From a bacterium (GTDB lineage Bacteria; Hydrothermota; Tepidihabitantia; SM23-42; JAOAFX01): 64,000 bases of DNA. The stretch spans positions 27,673 through 91,672 of the forward strand of contig DASVHD010000047.1 of assembly GCA_036382775.1 (NCBI GenBank), read 5' to 3'. A program made the translations under genes and the position numbers. Position 1 is the stretch's first letter. Every line of letters begins with the position of its first letter. Positions 23,501 to 32,197 of this stretch are shown here, piece by piece. Below the pieces are notes generated by a model. The model did no database searches. It was not told where the DNA came from and was given only the letters and a program-made list of their open reading frames with translations.

Positions 23501-24049
23501 ATGGAAATAAAGACTGACGAAGTGCATGGAATTCTCCAAAAATACAGAAACAGGAAGTCAGCATTGCTTGCTGTACTGCAGGATATCCAGGAAAAATACA
23601 ACTGGTTGCCTGAGCCGGTCTTAAGAATGGTTTCAGAGGAACTATGTGTACCCTTAATCGATATTTATTCTGTTGCAACGTTTTACCGCGCGTTCAGCCT
23701 GGTTCCCCGAGGCAGGCATTTGTGCACTGTATGTCTGGGTACCGCCTGCCATGTTCGGGGCGCTCCGACCGTTCTCAGCAGAGTCGAGGATAAACTGGGG
23801 ATCGAAGCTGGTTGCACGACGAGAGATGAAGAATTTACTTTGGAAACGGTTAATTGCCTTGGTGCGTGTGCGCTTGCTCCTATCGTCGTGATCGACGGCA
23901 AATACCACGGGCAGACGACTGTTCACAAAGTTGACACAATCTTTTCCGAAATTAAGAAGGTTAAGCCTGCACAAAAAGCAGCGAAAAAAACAAGGACAAA
24001 AACAACAAAAAAAGTCAAAACCCGAACCACAACCAAGAAAAAAAAGTGA
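23501..24049 (+). CDS. NuoE/HydC-like [2Fe-2S] thioredoxin-fold subunit
   Basis: 182 residues. The helical N-terminus has LLAVLQDIQEKYNWLPEP and YSVATFYRAFS, followed by the [2Fe-2S] ligands CLGTACHVRG and CLGACALAP (four cysteines). A Lys/Thr-rich basic tail of ~25 residues is an unusual addition. It passes electrons next to the NuoF flavin in Nuo and bifurcating hydrogenases. It is the first gene of an operon and overlaps the next by 4 nt. Confidence 0.92.
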   Translation: MEIKTDEVHGILQKYRNRKSALLAVLQDIQEKYNWLPEPVLRMVSEELCVPLIDIYSVATFYRAFSLVPRGRHLCTVCLGTACHVRGAPTVLSRVEDKLGIEAGCTTRDEEFTLETVNCLGACALAPIVVIDGKYHGQTTVHKVDTIFSEIKKVKPAQKAAKKTRTKTTKKVKTRTTTKKKK

Positions 24050-24399
24050 TACTTAAAGAAATCATAGATATTTTGAACGCTGCAGTGCTCTCAAATCGCG
24101 AATCTCTGAACCTGGACATACAGCGTGTCATTGCCTGTGATCTGATGAGCGACGTATTGGCTTTCGGCGATTCCGGAGCGCTTCTGATAACCGGGTTGAT
24201 TAACACTCAGGTCATCCGTACGTGCGAAATAGCAGGGATCCAGGCGGTCGTCTTTGTACGCGGAAAAAAACCAACGGTAGAAACGGTTAAGATGAGCGAG
24301 GATTTTGGCATTACGGTCATGCAGTCAGATTTGTCGACATTTGAGGCATGCGGCCGGCTGTTCGCCCAAGGTTTGGCTTCGGGTTTGACAAAGGTATGA
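24046..24399 (+). CDS. DRTGG-domain protein 1
   Basis: 117 residues from GTG overlapping the previous stop. It contains ACDLMSDVLAFG and the pattern of beta-alpha repeats ending in DFGITVMQSDLSTFEACGRL, which defines DRTGG domains. These small domains accompany CBS and Fe-hydrogenase modules and probably bind a ligand. A paralogue lies at 26109. Confidence 0.8.
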   Translation: MILKEIIDILNAAVLSNRESLNLDIQRVIACDLMSDVLAFGDSGALLITGLINTQVIRTCEIAGIQAVVFVRGKKPTVETVKMSEDFGITVMQSDLSTFEACGRLFAQGLASGLTKV

Positions 24400-24842
24400 A
24401 CGAAGGCGAAACAATATTTCACGAGGAGTTTACAGTCCGGGGCGGCGATTTTGCCAACGCGGGCGACGCTTCCTGCAGGATCCGGCGGATCCTCAAAGAT
24501 ATCGGTGTCGACGCCGACATTATTCGGCGCGTAGCGATCGCTTCTTATGAAGCAGAAATGAACGTGGTAATGTACGCAAAATCCGGGATAATGATGCTGG
24601 ACGTTACATCGGTGCAGATCCTGATCAAAGTCGAGGACCAGGGTCAAGGAATAGAGAATATCGAATTGGCGATGCAACCCGGGTTTTCAACAGCCACGCC
24701 GGAGATGCGGGAAATGGGATTTGGCGCCGGCATGGGCTTGCCCAATATCAAAAAGAATTCGGATGTATTTGACATCAAGTCCGAGCTGGGCAGCGGCACC
24801 CGGCTTAAGATCATTATCCATTTGAACGGTAAACATGCCTGA
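24396..24842 (+). CDS. Anti-sigma-like HATPase domain protein
   Basis: 148 residues. GHKL ATPase motifs are present: the N-box ASYEAEMNVVMYA, VEDQGQGI, and GFGAGMGLPNIKK. There is no His-acceptor domain, so it is RsbW/SpoIIAB-like. Together with DRTGG, PHP and the H-cluster protein it forms a conserved module seen next to sensory Fe-hydrogenases in anaerobes. A signalling function is inferred. Confidence 0.85.
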   Translation: MNEGETIFHEEFTVRGGDFANAGDASCRIRRILKDIGVDADIIRRVAIASYEAEMNVVMYAKSGIMMLDVTSVQILIKVEDQGQGIENIELAMQPGFSTATPEMREMGFGAGMGLPNIKKNSDVFDIKSELGSGTRLKIIIHLNGKHA

Positions 24843-26097
24843 GAACAGGATTTATCATTCCATTAAAATAGACGTGCAGCACTGTATCGGCTGCGTTGCC
24901 TGCATGAAAGCGTGTCCGACCAAAGCCATCCGTGTCCGAAAGCGACGGGCCATCATAAATTATGACCGCTGCATTGATTGCGGGGAATGCCTGCGCGTGT
25001 GCCCTTGTAACGCGGTTGTTTCGCTCACGACATCTGCCGCTGATCTTTCCCGGTTCAAGTACAAAGTGGCATTACCGTCGCCGGTACTGTATTCGCAGTT
25101 TGGTCAGAACACCATGCCCAACACTGTACTTGCCGCCCTTGAAGAAACAGGATTTGACCGTGTCTACGATGAAGCGGTAATCTGCGAAATGACTTCGCTT
25201 GCCATTGAGGAATATCTGGTGAACCGGAAAGGCGCAGGGCCGACGATTTCCACAACCTGTCCCGTGGTCGTGCGGCTGATACAACGGCTCTTTCCTGATC
25301 TTTGCAGTTTGATCGTGCCCATTGAACCACCCAGGGAGATCGCGGCGAAAAATCTGCGCGCCGAAATTTCTAAAAAACTCGATATTCCCGACAATGAGAT
25401 CGGGATAATCCATATAACGTCGTGCCCGGCTAAAATGGTTTCCATCAATCAACCGGAATCGATGTCGAAGTCTTATTTGAACGGCGCGGTCTCCATCCGT
25501 GACATCTTTAACCAAATCATGATGAAGATCAAAAAACCGAGCCTGCATGGTATCATGGATCCTCAGTGGTCGAGCAGCAGCATTGGGATCAACTGGGCGA
25601 TCACGGGCGGTGAAACGAACTGTTTGAAGACATCCAATACGATCGCCGTCTCCGGTGTATATGATACGATCCGCATCCTGGGCGATGTTGAATCCGGCCG
25701 GTTAAAGAAGATCAACTACCTGGAATGCATGATCTGTCCCGACGGTTGCGTGGGCGGACCATTGGCCGTGGAGAACAGGTTCATTGCCAAAAGCAATATA
25801 ATAAGGTTAATCAGGCATCTCGGCAACCGCCGGGTCGTTGATGCCGGTTACGTCAGGAAACTGTACAAAGACGGGTTTTTCTCATTTGAGCATGCGGTGG
25901 CACCCAGGCCTTTCACGCCGCTGGACAACAACCGTGATATGGCGATAAAAAAGTTCAAAATGAAAGAACAGATCATGAAAAAACTGCCGGGCATCAACTG
26001 TGGCGTATGTGGTGCGCCTGATTGCGAAACGCTTGCCGAGGATATCGCCAGGGAAGCAGCCCGGCTTGAGGAATGTATTTTTTTAGCTGCCACGTGA
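24835..26097 (+). CDS. [FeFe]-hydrogenase-like H-cluster protein, probably sensory
   Basis: 420 residues. Two [4Fe-4S] ferredoxin motifs (C17-C27, C46-C56) lead into a hydrogenase core. Its H-cluster ligand motifs are TTCP (Cys142), TSCPAK (Cys197) and ECMICPDGC (Cys301, Cys305). The proton-relay cysteine that precedes Cys142 in catalytic enzymes (TSCCP) is Thr141. The C-terminus carries a GINCGVCGAPDC Fe-S motif. The altered relay and regulatory neighbours suggest an H2 or redox sensor. Confidence 0.85.
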   Translation: MPENRIYHSIKIDVQHCIGCVACMKACPTKAIRVRKRRAIINYDRCIDCGECLRVCPCNAVVSLTTSAADLSRFKYKVALPSPVLYSQFGQNTMPNTVLAALEETGFDRVYDEAVICEMTSLAIEEYLVNRKGAGPTISTTCPVVVRLIQRLFPDLCSLIVPIEPPREIAAKNLRAEISKKLDIPDNEIGIIHITSCPAKMVSINQPESMSKSYLNGAVSIRDIFNQIMMKIKKPSLHGIMDPQWSSSSIGINWAITGGETNCLKTSNTIAVSGVYDTIRILGDVESGRLKKINYLECMICPDGCVGGPLAVENRFIAKSNIIRLIRHLGNRRVVDAGYVRKLYKDGFFSFEHAVAPRPFTPLDNNRDMAIKKFKMKEQIMKKLPGINCGVCGAPDCETLAEDIAREAARLEECIFLAAT

Positions 26098-26108
26098 AGG
26101 GAAGTATA

Positions 26109-26468
26109 ATGGATAATAACGTACTAACGGTCGGATCGATCGTAAAAACTCTGGCGCTCGAGGTGCAGAGCGGCCAGGAATTAATGTTCACTGAGATCAA
26201 AGGGGGCTACTCCAGCGACCTCCTGAGCGATGTGATGGCAAACGGGAAAAAGGGCGATATCTGGGTCACCTGCCAGATACATCCCAATATTATCGCCGTC
26301 GGCGTGCTTAAAGAGATGGCGGGCATTATTATAACCGGCGGTCGGAAGCCAGATGCCGGCATGGTGGAAAAAGCGCGAACGGAAAAACTGATAGTCATGT
26401 GCTCAAGTCTCCCCTCTTTTGAAGTGGCTGGCAAGTTATGGGCAATGGGCGTTGAAGGACCGCGGTGA
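26109..26468 (+). CDS. DRTGG-domain protein 2
   Basis: 119 residues, paralogous to the product at 24046 (shared pattern SDLLSDVMA / MCSSLPSFEVAGKL). The start is behind GGGAAGTATA. It overlaps the PHP gene by 4 nt and is probably part of the same sensory module. Confidence 0.78.
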   Translation: MDNNVLTVGSIVKTLALEVQSGQELMFTEIKGGYSSDLLSDVMANGKKGDIWVTCQIHPNIIAVGVLKEMAGIIITGGRKPDAGMVEKARTEKLIVMCSSLPSFEVAGKLWAMGVEGPR

Positions 26469-27238
26469 TACTGCGATGGTTTCGCGCCGACCTCCATATC
26501 CATACGTGCCTATCTCCATGCAGTGAGATCACCATGTCGCCCAAAAGGATAGTCAAAAAAGCAAAGGCCGATAAACTGGACCTTATTGCCATTTGCGACC
26601 ACAACTCCGCTGAAAATGTAGCGGCAGTGTTTAAAGCGGCGAAGAAAGATCAACTGAAGATAATAGCCGGCATGGAGATTTCGAGCAGCGAAGAAGTGCA
26701 TATTTTGGGGCTTTTTGAGTGCCTTGAAGATGTCCTTTCATTGCAGGGAACCGTTTACGCGCAGCTTGCGGAAGGCGAAAATAATCCCGCTGTATTCGGT
26801 GATCAGATAATCGCGAACGAACATGATGAAGTTGAAGGCTACAATAACCGGCTGTTGATCGGAGCCACCTTGCTCACGGCCGCGGAAATCGTGGAAAAGA
26901 TCCACAAGTCAAAAGGCCTTGCCATCGCGTCACATATCGACCGGCCGAGCTACAGCCTATTGAGTCAGCTGGGATTTATCCCGGATGATATTGACCTGGA
27001 CGCGGTGGAAATATCTCCTCAATCAACGCTTGACGAAGCCACGGAAAAATTTCCGGAAATAAGAAAAATCCCGGCCGTTACGTCATCCGATGCTCACGAC
27101 CTCGGGGAGATCGGCCGTGCGGTCACTTTGTTCTATCTTGCCGAACCAAGCGTGCCGGAAATAAAAAAGGCTTTAAGGAACCAGGATGGACGAAAATTTA
27201 CCCTCATCCTTCCCTCTCCCTCGGAGGGAGAGGATTAA
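26465..27238 (+). CDS. PHP-domain phosphoesterase
   Basis: 257 residues from GTG. The metal motifs DLHIHTCLSPC (~9-19), CDHNSAEN and SSDAHDLGE place it in the polymerase/histidinol phosphatase family. Its last ~12 codons are written by a REP-like palindrome (27200-27249), so the natural C-terminus has been replaced by repeat sequence. The substrate is unknown. It accompanies sensory hydrogenase modules. Confidence 0.87.
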   Translation: MILRWFRADLHIHTCLSPCSEITMSPKRIVKKAKADKLDLIAICDHNSAENVAAVFKAAKKDQLKIIAGMEISSSEEVHILGLFECLEDVLSLQGTVYAQLAEGENNPAVFGDQIIANEHDEVEGYNNRLLIGATLLTAAEIVEKIHKSKGLAIASHIDRPSYSLLSQLGFIPDDIDLDAVEISPQSTLDEATEKFPEIRKIPAVTSSDAHDLGEIGRAVTLFYLAEPSVPEIKKALRNQDGRKFTLILPSPSEGED

Positions 27239-27249
27239 GGTGAGGGTGA
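27200..27249. repeat. REP-like palindrome overlapping a gene end
   Basis: CCCTCTCCC-tcg-GGGAGAGG with flanking CCCTCATCC and GGTGAGGGT. It matches the repeats at 12626 and 40584 in layout and supplies the stop codon of the PHP gene. Confidence 0.72.
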
Positions 27250-27259
27250 TCATGGTTTT

Positions 27260-27814
27260 ATGGATGATCTTTCCCTGCACGTGCTGGATATCGCCGAAAA
27301 TTCAATAAGAGCCGGTGCCACTGTGATCGAGATATTGATCGATGAAAATATCAAGAAAAATCTGTTGAGCATCAAGATAAAAGATAATGGCCGCGGCATT
27401 GATAAAAACGAACTGAGCAAGGTGCTTGATCCTTTCTATACGACTAAAAAGGGTAAGCGGATCGGCTTGGGATTGGCGCTGCTTGCTCAGTCAGCCCATG
27501 AGGCTATGGGTAAATTTGATATAATATCCAAACCAGGAAGGGGCACGGACGTACTGGCCACATTTGTCTATGATCATATCGACCGGAAGCCCCTTGGCGA
27601 TATGGGTGAAACAGTAATGGCTTTGATCGGCACGCATGCGGATAAGATTGACGTCGTCTATGCGCACAAGGTGAACGACCGGGGTTTTAAGCTCGGCACG
27701 AGTAACGTGAAATCCATGCTTGATGGAGTACCGATAATGAATCCTGAAGTCATGGATTTTTTACGGCACAAGCTCCAAAGTGAACTGAAAAAACTGGGAG
27801 TTAACCGAAAATGA
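27260..27814 (+). CDS. HATPase domain protein 2
   Basis: 184 residues. The GHKL motifs are ENSIRAGA, KDNGRGI and LDPFYTTKKGKRIGLGLAL. A C-terminal ~70-residue extension has no recognised domain. It lacks a dimerisation/His region, so it is not a complete kinase. In related clusters this protein sits between the PHP and NuoE/F genes. Confidence 0.83.
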   Translation: MDDLSLHVLDIAENSIRAGATVIEILIDENIKKNLLSIKIKDNGRGIDKNELSKVLDPFYTTKKGKRIGLGLALLAQSAHEAMGKFDIISKPGRGTDVLATFVYDHIDRKPLGDMGETVMALIGTHADKIDVVYAHKVNDRGFKLGTSNVKSMLDGVPIMNPEVMDFLRHKLQSELKKLGVNRK

Positions 27815-27881
27815 AATATCCGTTTGAATCCGTGTCGTTATCCGTTTGCATCGGGGTTACAAATGAAAGGAGAACCGTAAT

Positions 27882-28265
27882 ATGAAAAAGCTGAAAATCG
27901 GCGATCTGGAGAAGATCCGGGATAAAGCCCGGCGGACCACGATCCTCCGGGAAGGCAAAGCCCGGGCGAAAGTTACCGTGCATATGGGTACCTGCGGCAT
28001 TGCGGCCGGAGCACGGGAAGTCCTGACATCCCTGCTTAAGGAGATCGAAGCGAAAAAGATCGATGATGTTATCGTCACAACGTCTGGTTGTGCGGGCCTG
28101 TGCAGTCGCGAGCCCATGGCTACGGTTGAAATTCCGGGCCGGGCACCCGTGAAATACGTTGACCTTAACGCCGAGAAGATAAAGAAAATTTTGCAGAAAC
28201 ATGTGATGAAGGGCATTATCGTCGATGAATGTGCCCTGGCTATAGGTAGCGAAACTACGCACTGA
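27882..28265 (+). CDS. Thioredoxin-like [2Fe-2S] ferredoxin
   Basis: 127 residues. Cysteines occur as MGTCGIAAGA and TSGCAGLCSREP, a two-plus-two [2Fe-2S] arrangement. A helical N-terminus is Lys/Arg-rich. It resembles the extra ferredoxin subunit of HydABC(D)-type complexes. The RBS AAAGGAGAACC is clear. Confidence 0.85.
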   Translation: MKKLKIGDLEKIRDKARRTTILREGKARAKVTVHMGTCGIAAGAREVLTSLLKEIEAKKIDDVIVTTSGCAGLCSREPMATVEIPGRAPVKYVDLNAEKIKKILQKHVMKGIIVDECALAIGSETTH

Positions 28266-28284
28266 TACTGATGGTTGAATGGCC

Positions 28285-28367
28285 AAGGTTGAGATGCTGG
28301 AAATGATGGAATGCAGAAAAGCATTATGACGTTTCTGTTATCTATCCAGCTTCCAAACCTCAACCTT
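28285..28367. repeat. Nested inverted repeat between ferredoxin and NuoF-GltD genes
   Basis: Three stems nest inside 83 bp: AAGGTTGAG/CTCAACCTT, GCTGGA/TCCAGC and CAGAAA/TTTCTG. It may be a small mobile palindrome, or an mRNA structure that sets the ratio of the two flanking genes. Confidence 0.65.
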
Positions 28368-28392
28368 AAAACTATCTTTTAAGGAGGTTGAT

Positions 28393-31300
28393 TTGAAAGG
28401 TTATCGGTCACACTTACTCGTCTGTGCGGGAACTGGTTGCGTGGCATGCGGTTCATACGAGATCAGGCAGGAGCTTACGAAGGAAATCACGCGGCGCGGC
28501 CTTCAAAACGAAATCGCTGTAATCTCGACCGGCTGTAATGGATTTTGCGAACGGGGTCCGATCGTCGTCGTCCAACCAGAAGGGATATTCTACCAGCGGA
28601 TGAAAAAAGAGGATATCGCGCATCTGGTTGAAGAACATTTCCTCAAGGGCCGACCGGTGAAAGACCTGATGTACGTGCCGCCGGCAGACACAGTACCTAT
28701 TCCTAAAATGTCGGATATCGGTTTCTTCAAACACCAGCGTTTGATCGTCCTCAAGAACCGTGGTCGGATCGATCCCGAGAACATTGAGGAATATATCGCG
28801 TTCGACGGATACCGGGCGCTGGAAAAAGCCCTCCAAGAATTGACGCCGGAAACCATCATAAAGGATGTCAAAGATTCTGGATTGCGCGGCCGTGGCGGTG
28901 CTGGTTTCCCAACGGGTTTGAAGTGGGAGCGCTGCCGCCAGGGATCAAGCAATGGCAAGTATATTGTGTGCAACGGTGATGAAGGTGACCCTGGAGCATT
29001 CATGGACCGAAGCGTGCTGGAAGCCGATCCTCATGCCGTTCTGGAAGGCATGATCATCGGAGCCCGCGCGATCGGCGCTCAGAAAGGATATATCTATGTG
29101 CGGACAGAATACCCGCTTGCCCTGAAAAGGATCCAGATCGCGATCGAACAGGCACTGGAATACGGTTTGCTTGGGGACGATATCCTGGGAACCGGTTTTA
29201 ATTTTACGCTTGAATTGACGCGCGGGGCCGGCGCTTTTGTCTCGGGTGAAGAAACATCTCTCCTGGCGGCGATCGAAGGTAAGATCGGCGTACCCAGACA
29301 GCGCCCGCCTTTCCCCGTGCAAAAGGGGTTATTCGGCAAACCGACGGTCATCAACAACGTCGAAACCTGGGCTAACATACCGCAGATAATCCTCAAAGGC
29401 GCGGCATGGTACTCTGAAATCGGCACCAAAACAAGCAAAGGGACTAAGATCTTCTCGCTGGTGGGCAAAATCAACAATACCGGTCTGGTCGAGGTGCCCA
29501 TGGGCATCTCGCTGAAGGATATTATCTATGAGATCGGCGGTGGCGTTGCCAAGAACAAGAAATTCAAAGCAGTCCAGACCGGCGGTCCTTCAGGCGGCTG
29601 CATTCCGCAGAAAATGCTCAATCTGCCCATCGACTATGAAAGTCTCAAAGAAGTCGGTTCGATCATGGGGTCGGGCGGAATGATCGTGATGGATGAAGAC
29701 ACGTGCATGGTTGACGTGGCTAAATACTTCATGAATTTCTTGCGCGATGAATCATGCGGCAAGTGCCTGTCATGCCGAGAAGGCACTCGGCGTATGTGGG
29801 AGATACTTGACAAGATCACCAGGGGTAAAGGTACGCTGGCGGATCTGGCATTGCTGGAAGAACTGGCGCCCGCGGTCAAGGACGCTTCAATGTGCGGGTT
29901 GGGACAAACCGCGGCCAATCCGGTACTGTCTACGATCCATTATTTCCGTGATGAATATCTCGCGCATATCCTGAACAAACAGTGCCCGGCAGTGGTATGT
30001 AAAAGCATCATCTCCTCCCCCTGCCAGCACACATGTCCGATCGACACCGAAGCTCCCCAGTACATCGCTCATATCGCGCGCGGTGAATTCGACAAAGCGT
30101 TTGATATCATATTGAAGGATAACCCTCTGCTTAACGTATGCGGAAGGGTATGCAATCACCCGTGCGAAACAAAATGCCGCGCCGGACAAGGTGGCGAGGC
30201 GATCGCGATACGGGCGTTAAAGCGTTTTGCGGCAGCATACGGCAATGGAAAAAAGGCAAGGAAAAATGCCGTTAAAGCCAACGGTATCAAAGTCGCTATC
30301 ATAGGATCGGGACCATCCGGGCTCATGGCCGCATATCACCTCGCTGGCAAAGGCTACTCGCCCACGATCTTCGAAGCGCTGCCTGTTATTGGCGGCATGC
30401 TCGCCGTGGCTATCCCCGAGTACCGTCTGCCCCGTGCCGATCTCAAAAAGGATATCCAGCGCATCATTGACGCTGGCGTGGAGATAAAACTCAATCAGAA
30501 ACTCGGCACTGATTTTTCAACCGACGACCTGTTCAAACAGGGGTACAAGGCGGTTTATATAGCGATCGGAGCCCATAAGAGCATAAAACTTGGCGTTCCA
30601 AATGAAAATGCCAACGGCGTTCTGCCCGGCATGGAGTTTCTGAACGCCGTACACCTTGGCAAGAAAATGCTGGTTGGCAAGCGCATCGGTATTATCGGCG
30701 GCGGAAATTCTGCGGTCGATGCGGCACGGGTAGCGCACCGCCTCGCCGGTGTTGAGTCGGTGACGATCATCTATCGCCGGACCCTCGCCGAAATGCCCGC
30801 CTACAAAGAAGAAGTCGATGCCGCGCTCGAGGAAGGAATCGACATCAAGTATCTAACCGCCCCGACGAAGGTGATCGTAACAGAAGGCACTATCACCGGA
30901 ATCGAATGCCAGCGCATGTCACTGGGCGATATCGATGACAGCGGCAGGCGGAGACCCTTGCCGATAAAAGGATCCGATTTTGTCATTGAACTTGATACGG
31001 TAATAACGGCGATCAGTGAACAACCTGACCTTTCATGTCTCGGACCCGATCCGGAACTTACCATTTCCCGATGGAATACGCTTGAAGTCAACAAGGAGAC
31101 GTTCGCAACCAATTTAAACGGTGTCTTCGCTGGCGGAGACGCGATCCGTGGACCAAGCACGGTTATCGAGGCGATGGCCGACGGCAAGAAGGTCGCTGAA
31201 CTTATCGATCGATATGTCAAGGGCGAGAAGCTGGAATTGAAATATGCCGTGACGCGGCCGTCGATTTATGTCGATCCGGTCGTGCTTACGGAAAAGGAGC

Positions 31301-31470
31301 AGCTTGAAAGCAAGCGCCAGTCAACGGCAAAACTTGTGCTGGGAAAACGCAGCAAGAATTTCAAGGAGGTCGACCTGGGATTTGATGAAAAACAGGCAAT
31401 GATCGAAGCAAAACGGTGTTTGAGATGCGACCTGGAGGCAAAAAAGGAAGACGAAAAGGAGCTGAAATGA
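28393..31470 (+). CDS. NuoF-GltD fusion: NADH-binding flavoprotein joined to glutamate-synthase small-subunit module
   Basis: 1025 residues from a TTG start with AAGGAGG upstream. In order: a [2Fe-2S] thioredoxin-like domain (Cys11, Cys16 and later cysteines), a NuoF core with GLRGRGGAGFPTGLKW (~160-175), and the [4Fe-4S] motif CGKCLSCREGTRRM (~454). Then the GltD-type cysteine-rich domain (~541-600), the FAD site GSGPSGLMAAYHL (~636) and an NAD(P) site GIIGGGNSAVDAARV (~766). Such fusions can link NADH, ferredoxin and a second pyridine nucleotide by flavin bifurcation. The specific reaction is inferred. Confidence 0.9.
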   Translation: MKGYRSHLLVCAGTGCVACGSYEIRQELTKEITRRGLQNEIAVISTGCNGFCERGPIVVVQPEGIFYQRMKKEDIAHLVEEHFLKGRPVKDLMYVPPADTVPIPKMSDIGFFKHQRLIVLKNRGRIDPENIEEYIAFDGYRALEKALQELTPETIIKDVKDSGLRGRGGAGFPTGLKWERCRQGSSNGKYIVCNGDEGDPGAFMDRSVLEADPHAVLEGMIIGARAIGAQKGYIYVRTEYPLALKRIQIAIEQALEYGLLGDDILGTGFNFTLELTRGAGAFVSGEETSLLAAIEGKIGVPRQRPPFPVQKGLFGKPTVINNVETWANIPQIILKGAAWYSEIGTKTSKGTKIFSLVGKINNTGLVEVPMGISLKDIIYEIGGGVAKNKKFKAVQTGGPSGGCIPQKMLNLPIDYESLKEVGSIMGSGGMIVMDEDTCMVDVAKYFMNFLRDESCGKCLSCREGTRRMWEILDKITRGKGTLADLALLEELAPAVKDASMCGLGQTAANPVLSTIHYFRDEYLAHILNKQCPAVVCKSIISSPCQHTCPIDTEAPQYIAHIARGEFDKAFDIILKDNPLLNVCGRVCNHPCETKCRAGQGGEAIAIRALKRFAAAYGNGKKARKNAVKANGIKVAIIGSGPSGLMAAYHLAGKGYSPTIFEALPVIGGMLAVAIPEYRLPRADLKKDIQRIIDAGVEIKLNQKLGTDFSTDDLFKQGYKAVYIAIGAHKSIKLGVPNENANGVLPGMEFLNAVHLGKKMLVGKRIGIIGGGNSAVDAARVAHRLAGVESVTIIYRRTLAEMPAYKEEVDAALEEGIDIKYLTAPTKVIVTEGTITGIECQRMSLGDIDDSGRRRPLPIKGSDFVIELDTVITAISEQPDLSCLGPDPELTISRWNTLEVNKETFATNLNGVFAGGDAIRGPSTVIEAMADGKKVAELIDRYVKGEKLELKYAVTRPSIYVDPVVLTEKEQLESKRQSTAKLVLGKRSKNFKEVDLGFDEKQAMIEAKRCLRCDLEAKKEDEKELK

Positions 31471-32165
31471 TTCCAATCAAACTGAATGGCCTTGAAGTTC
31501 AAGTTGAGGATGGTTCGACCATACTCGACGCGTGCACGTTCTACGGTATCGAAGTCCCTACCCTTTGTCACCGCGAAGGGCTGACTCCTTATGGCGGGTG
31601 CCGGCTTTGCCTTGTGGAAATAGGCGATGCTCCCAACTCCCGGCTTGTCAGCTCATGCACCTATCCGGTGGAACAAGGTTTGAAGGTGAGAACCAATACC
31701 AAAAGGGTAATCGAAGCACGGAGAATGATGATCGAACTCCTCGTGTCGGTATGCCCGTCTTCAAAGGTGCTGCAGGATCTGGCCTCTAAATTCAATGTCA
31801 AGCAGGTGCGGTTCACACCACGCAACGAAAACTGCATCTTGTGCGGTCTGTGCGTTCGTATGTGCAAAGAACAAATGCAATCGGGTGCGATCGGTTTTGT
31901 AGAACGGGGTTTCAAGAAGAAGATCGCAACGCCGTTCAACGTCCGATCAGAAGTCTGCCGGCTGTGCGGCGGCTGTATTTACATATGCCCGGCATGCCAA
32001 CTCCGGTGCCAGGGACCTGATGCTGCAACCGACCTGTGCCACGGCTGTCTTACCCTGGAACCGTCCTGCATCGAAGCGCATGATGATTATCAATGCTGGA
32101 TGGGCACGACCGGCGATTGCGGTACATGCGAAGGAAGACCAGATCAGATAAAAAAGAGTAAATAA
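31467..32165 (+). CDS. NuoG/HydA N-terminal-like Fe-S protein without catalytic domain
   Basis: 232 residues from the ATG overlapping the fusion stop. A [2Fe-2S] domain (C-YGGCRLC-C), then two ferredoxin-like cysteine sets (CILCGLCVRMC, CRLCGGCIYICPAC) and a Cys-rich end. In NuoG/HydA this region precedes the molybdopterin or H-cluster domain, but the protein stops here. It should wire electrons from the NuoF-GltD protein to another partner, perhaps the GltB-like protein next door. Confidence 0.87.
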   Translation: MIPIKLNGLEVQVEDGSTILDACTFYGIEVPTLCHREGLTPYGGCRLCLVEIGDAPNSRLVSSCTYPVEQGLKVRTNTKRVIEARRMMIELLVSVCPSSKVLQDLASKFNVKQVRFTPRNENCILCGLCVRMCKEQMQSGAIGFVERGFKKKIATPFNVRSEVCRLCGGCIYICPACQLRCQGPDAATDLCHGCLTLEPSCIEAHDDYQCWMGTTGDCGTCEGRPDQIKKSK

Positions 32166-32197
32166 CCAGCCTCAGGCTGAAATAAAGGAGATAAAAA

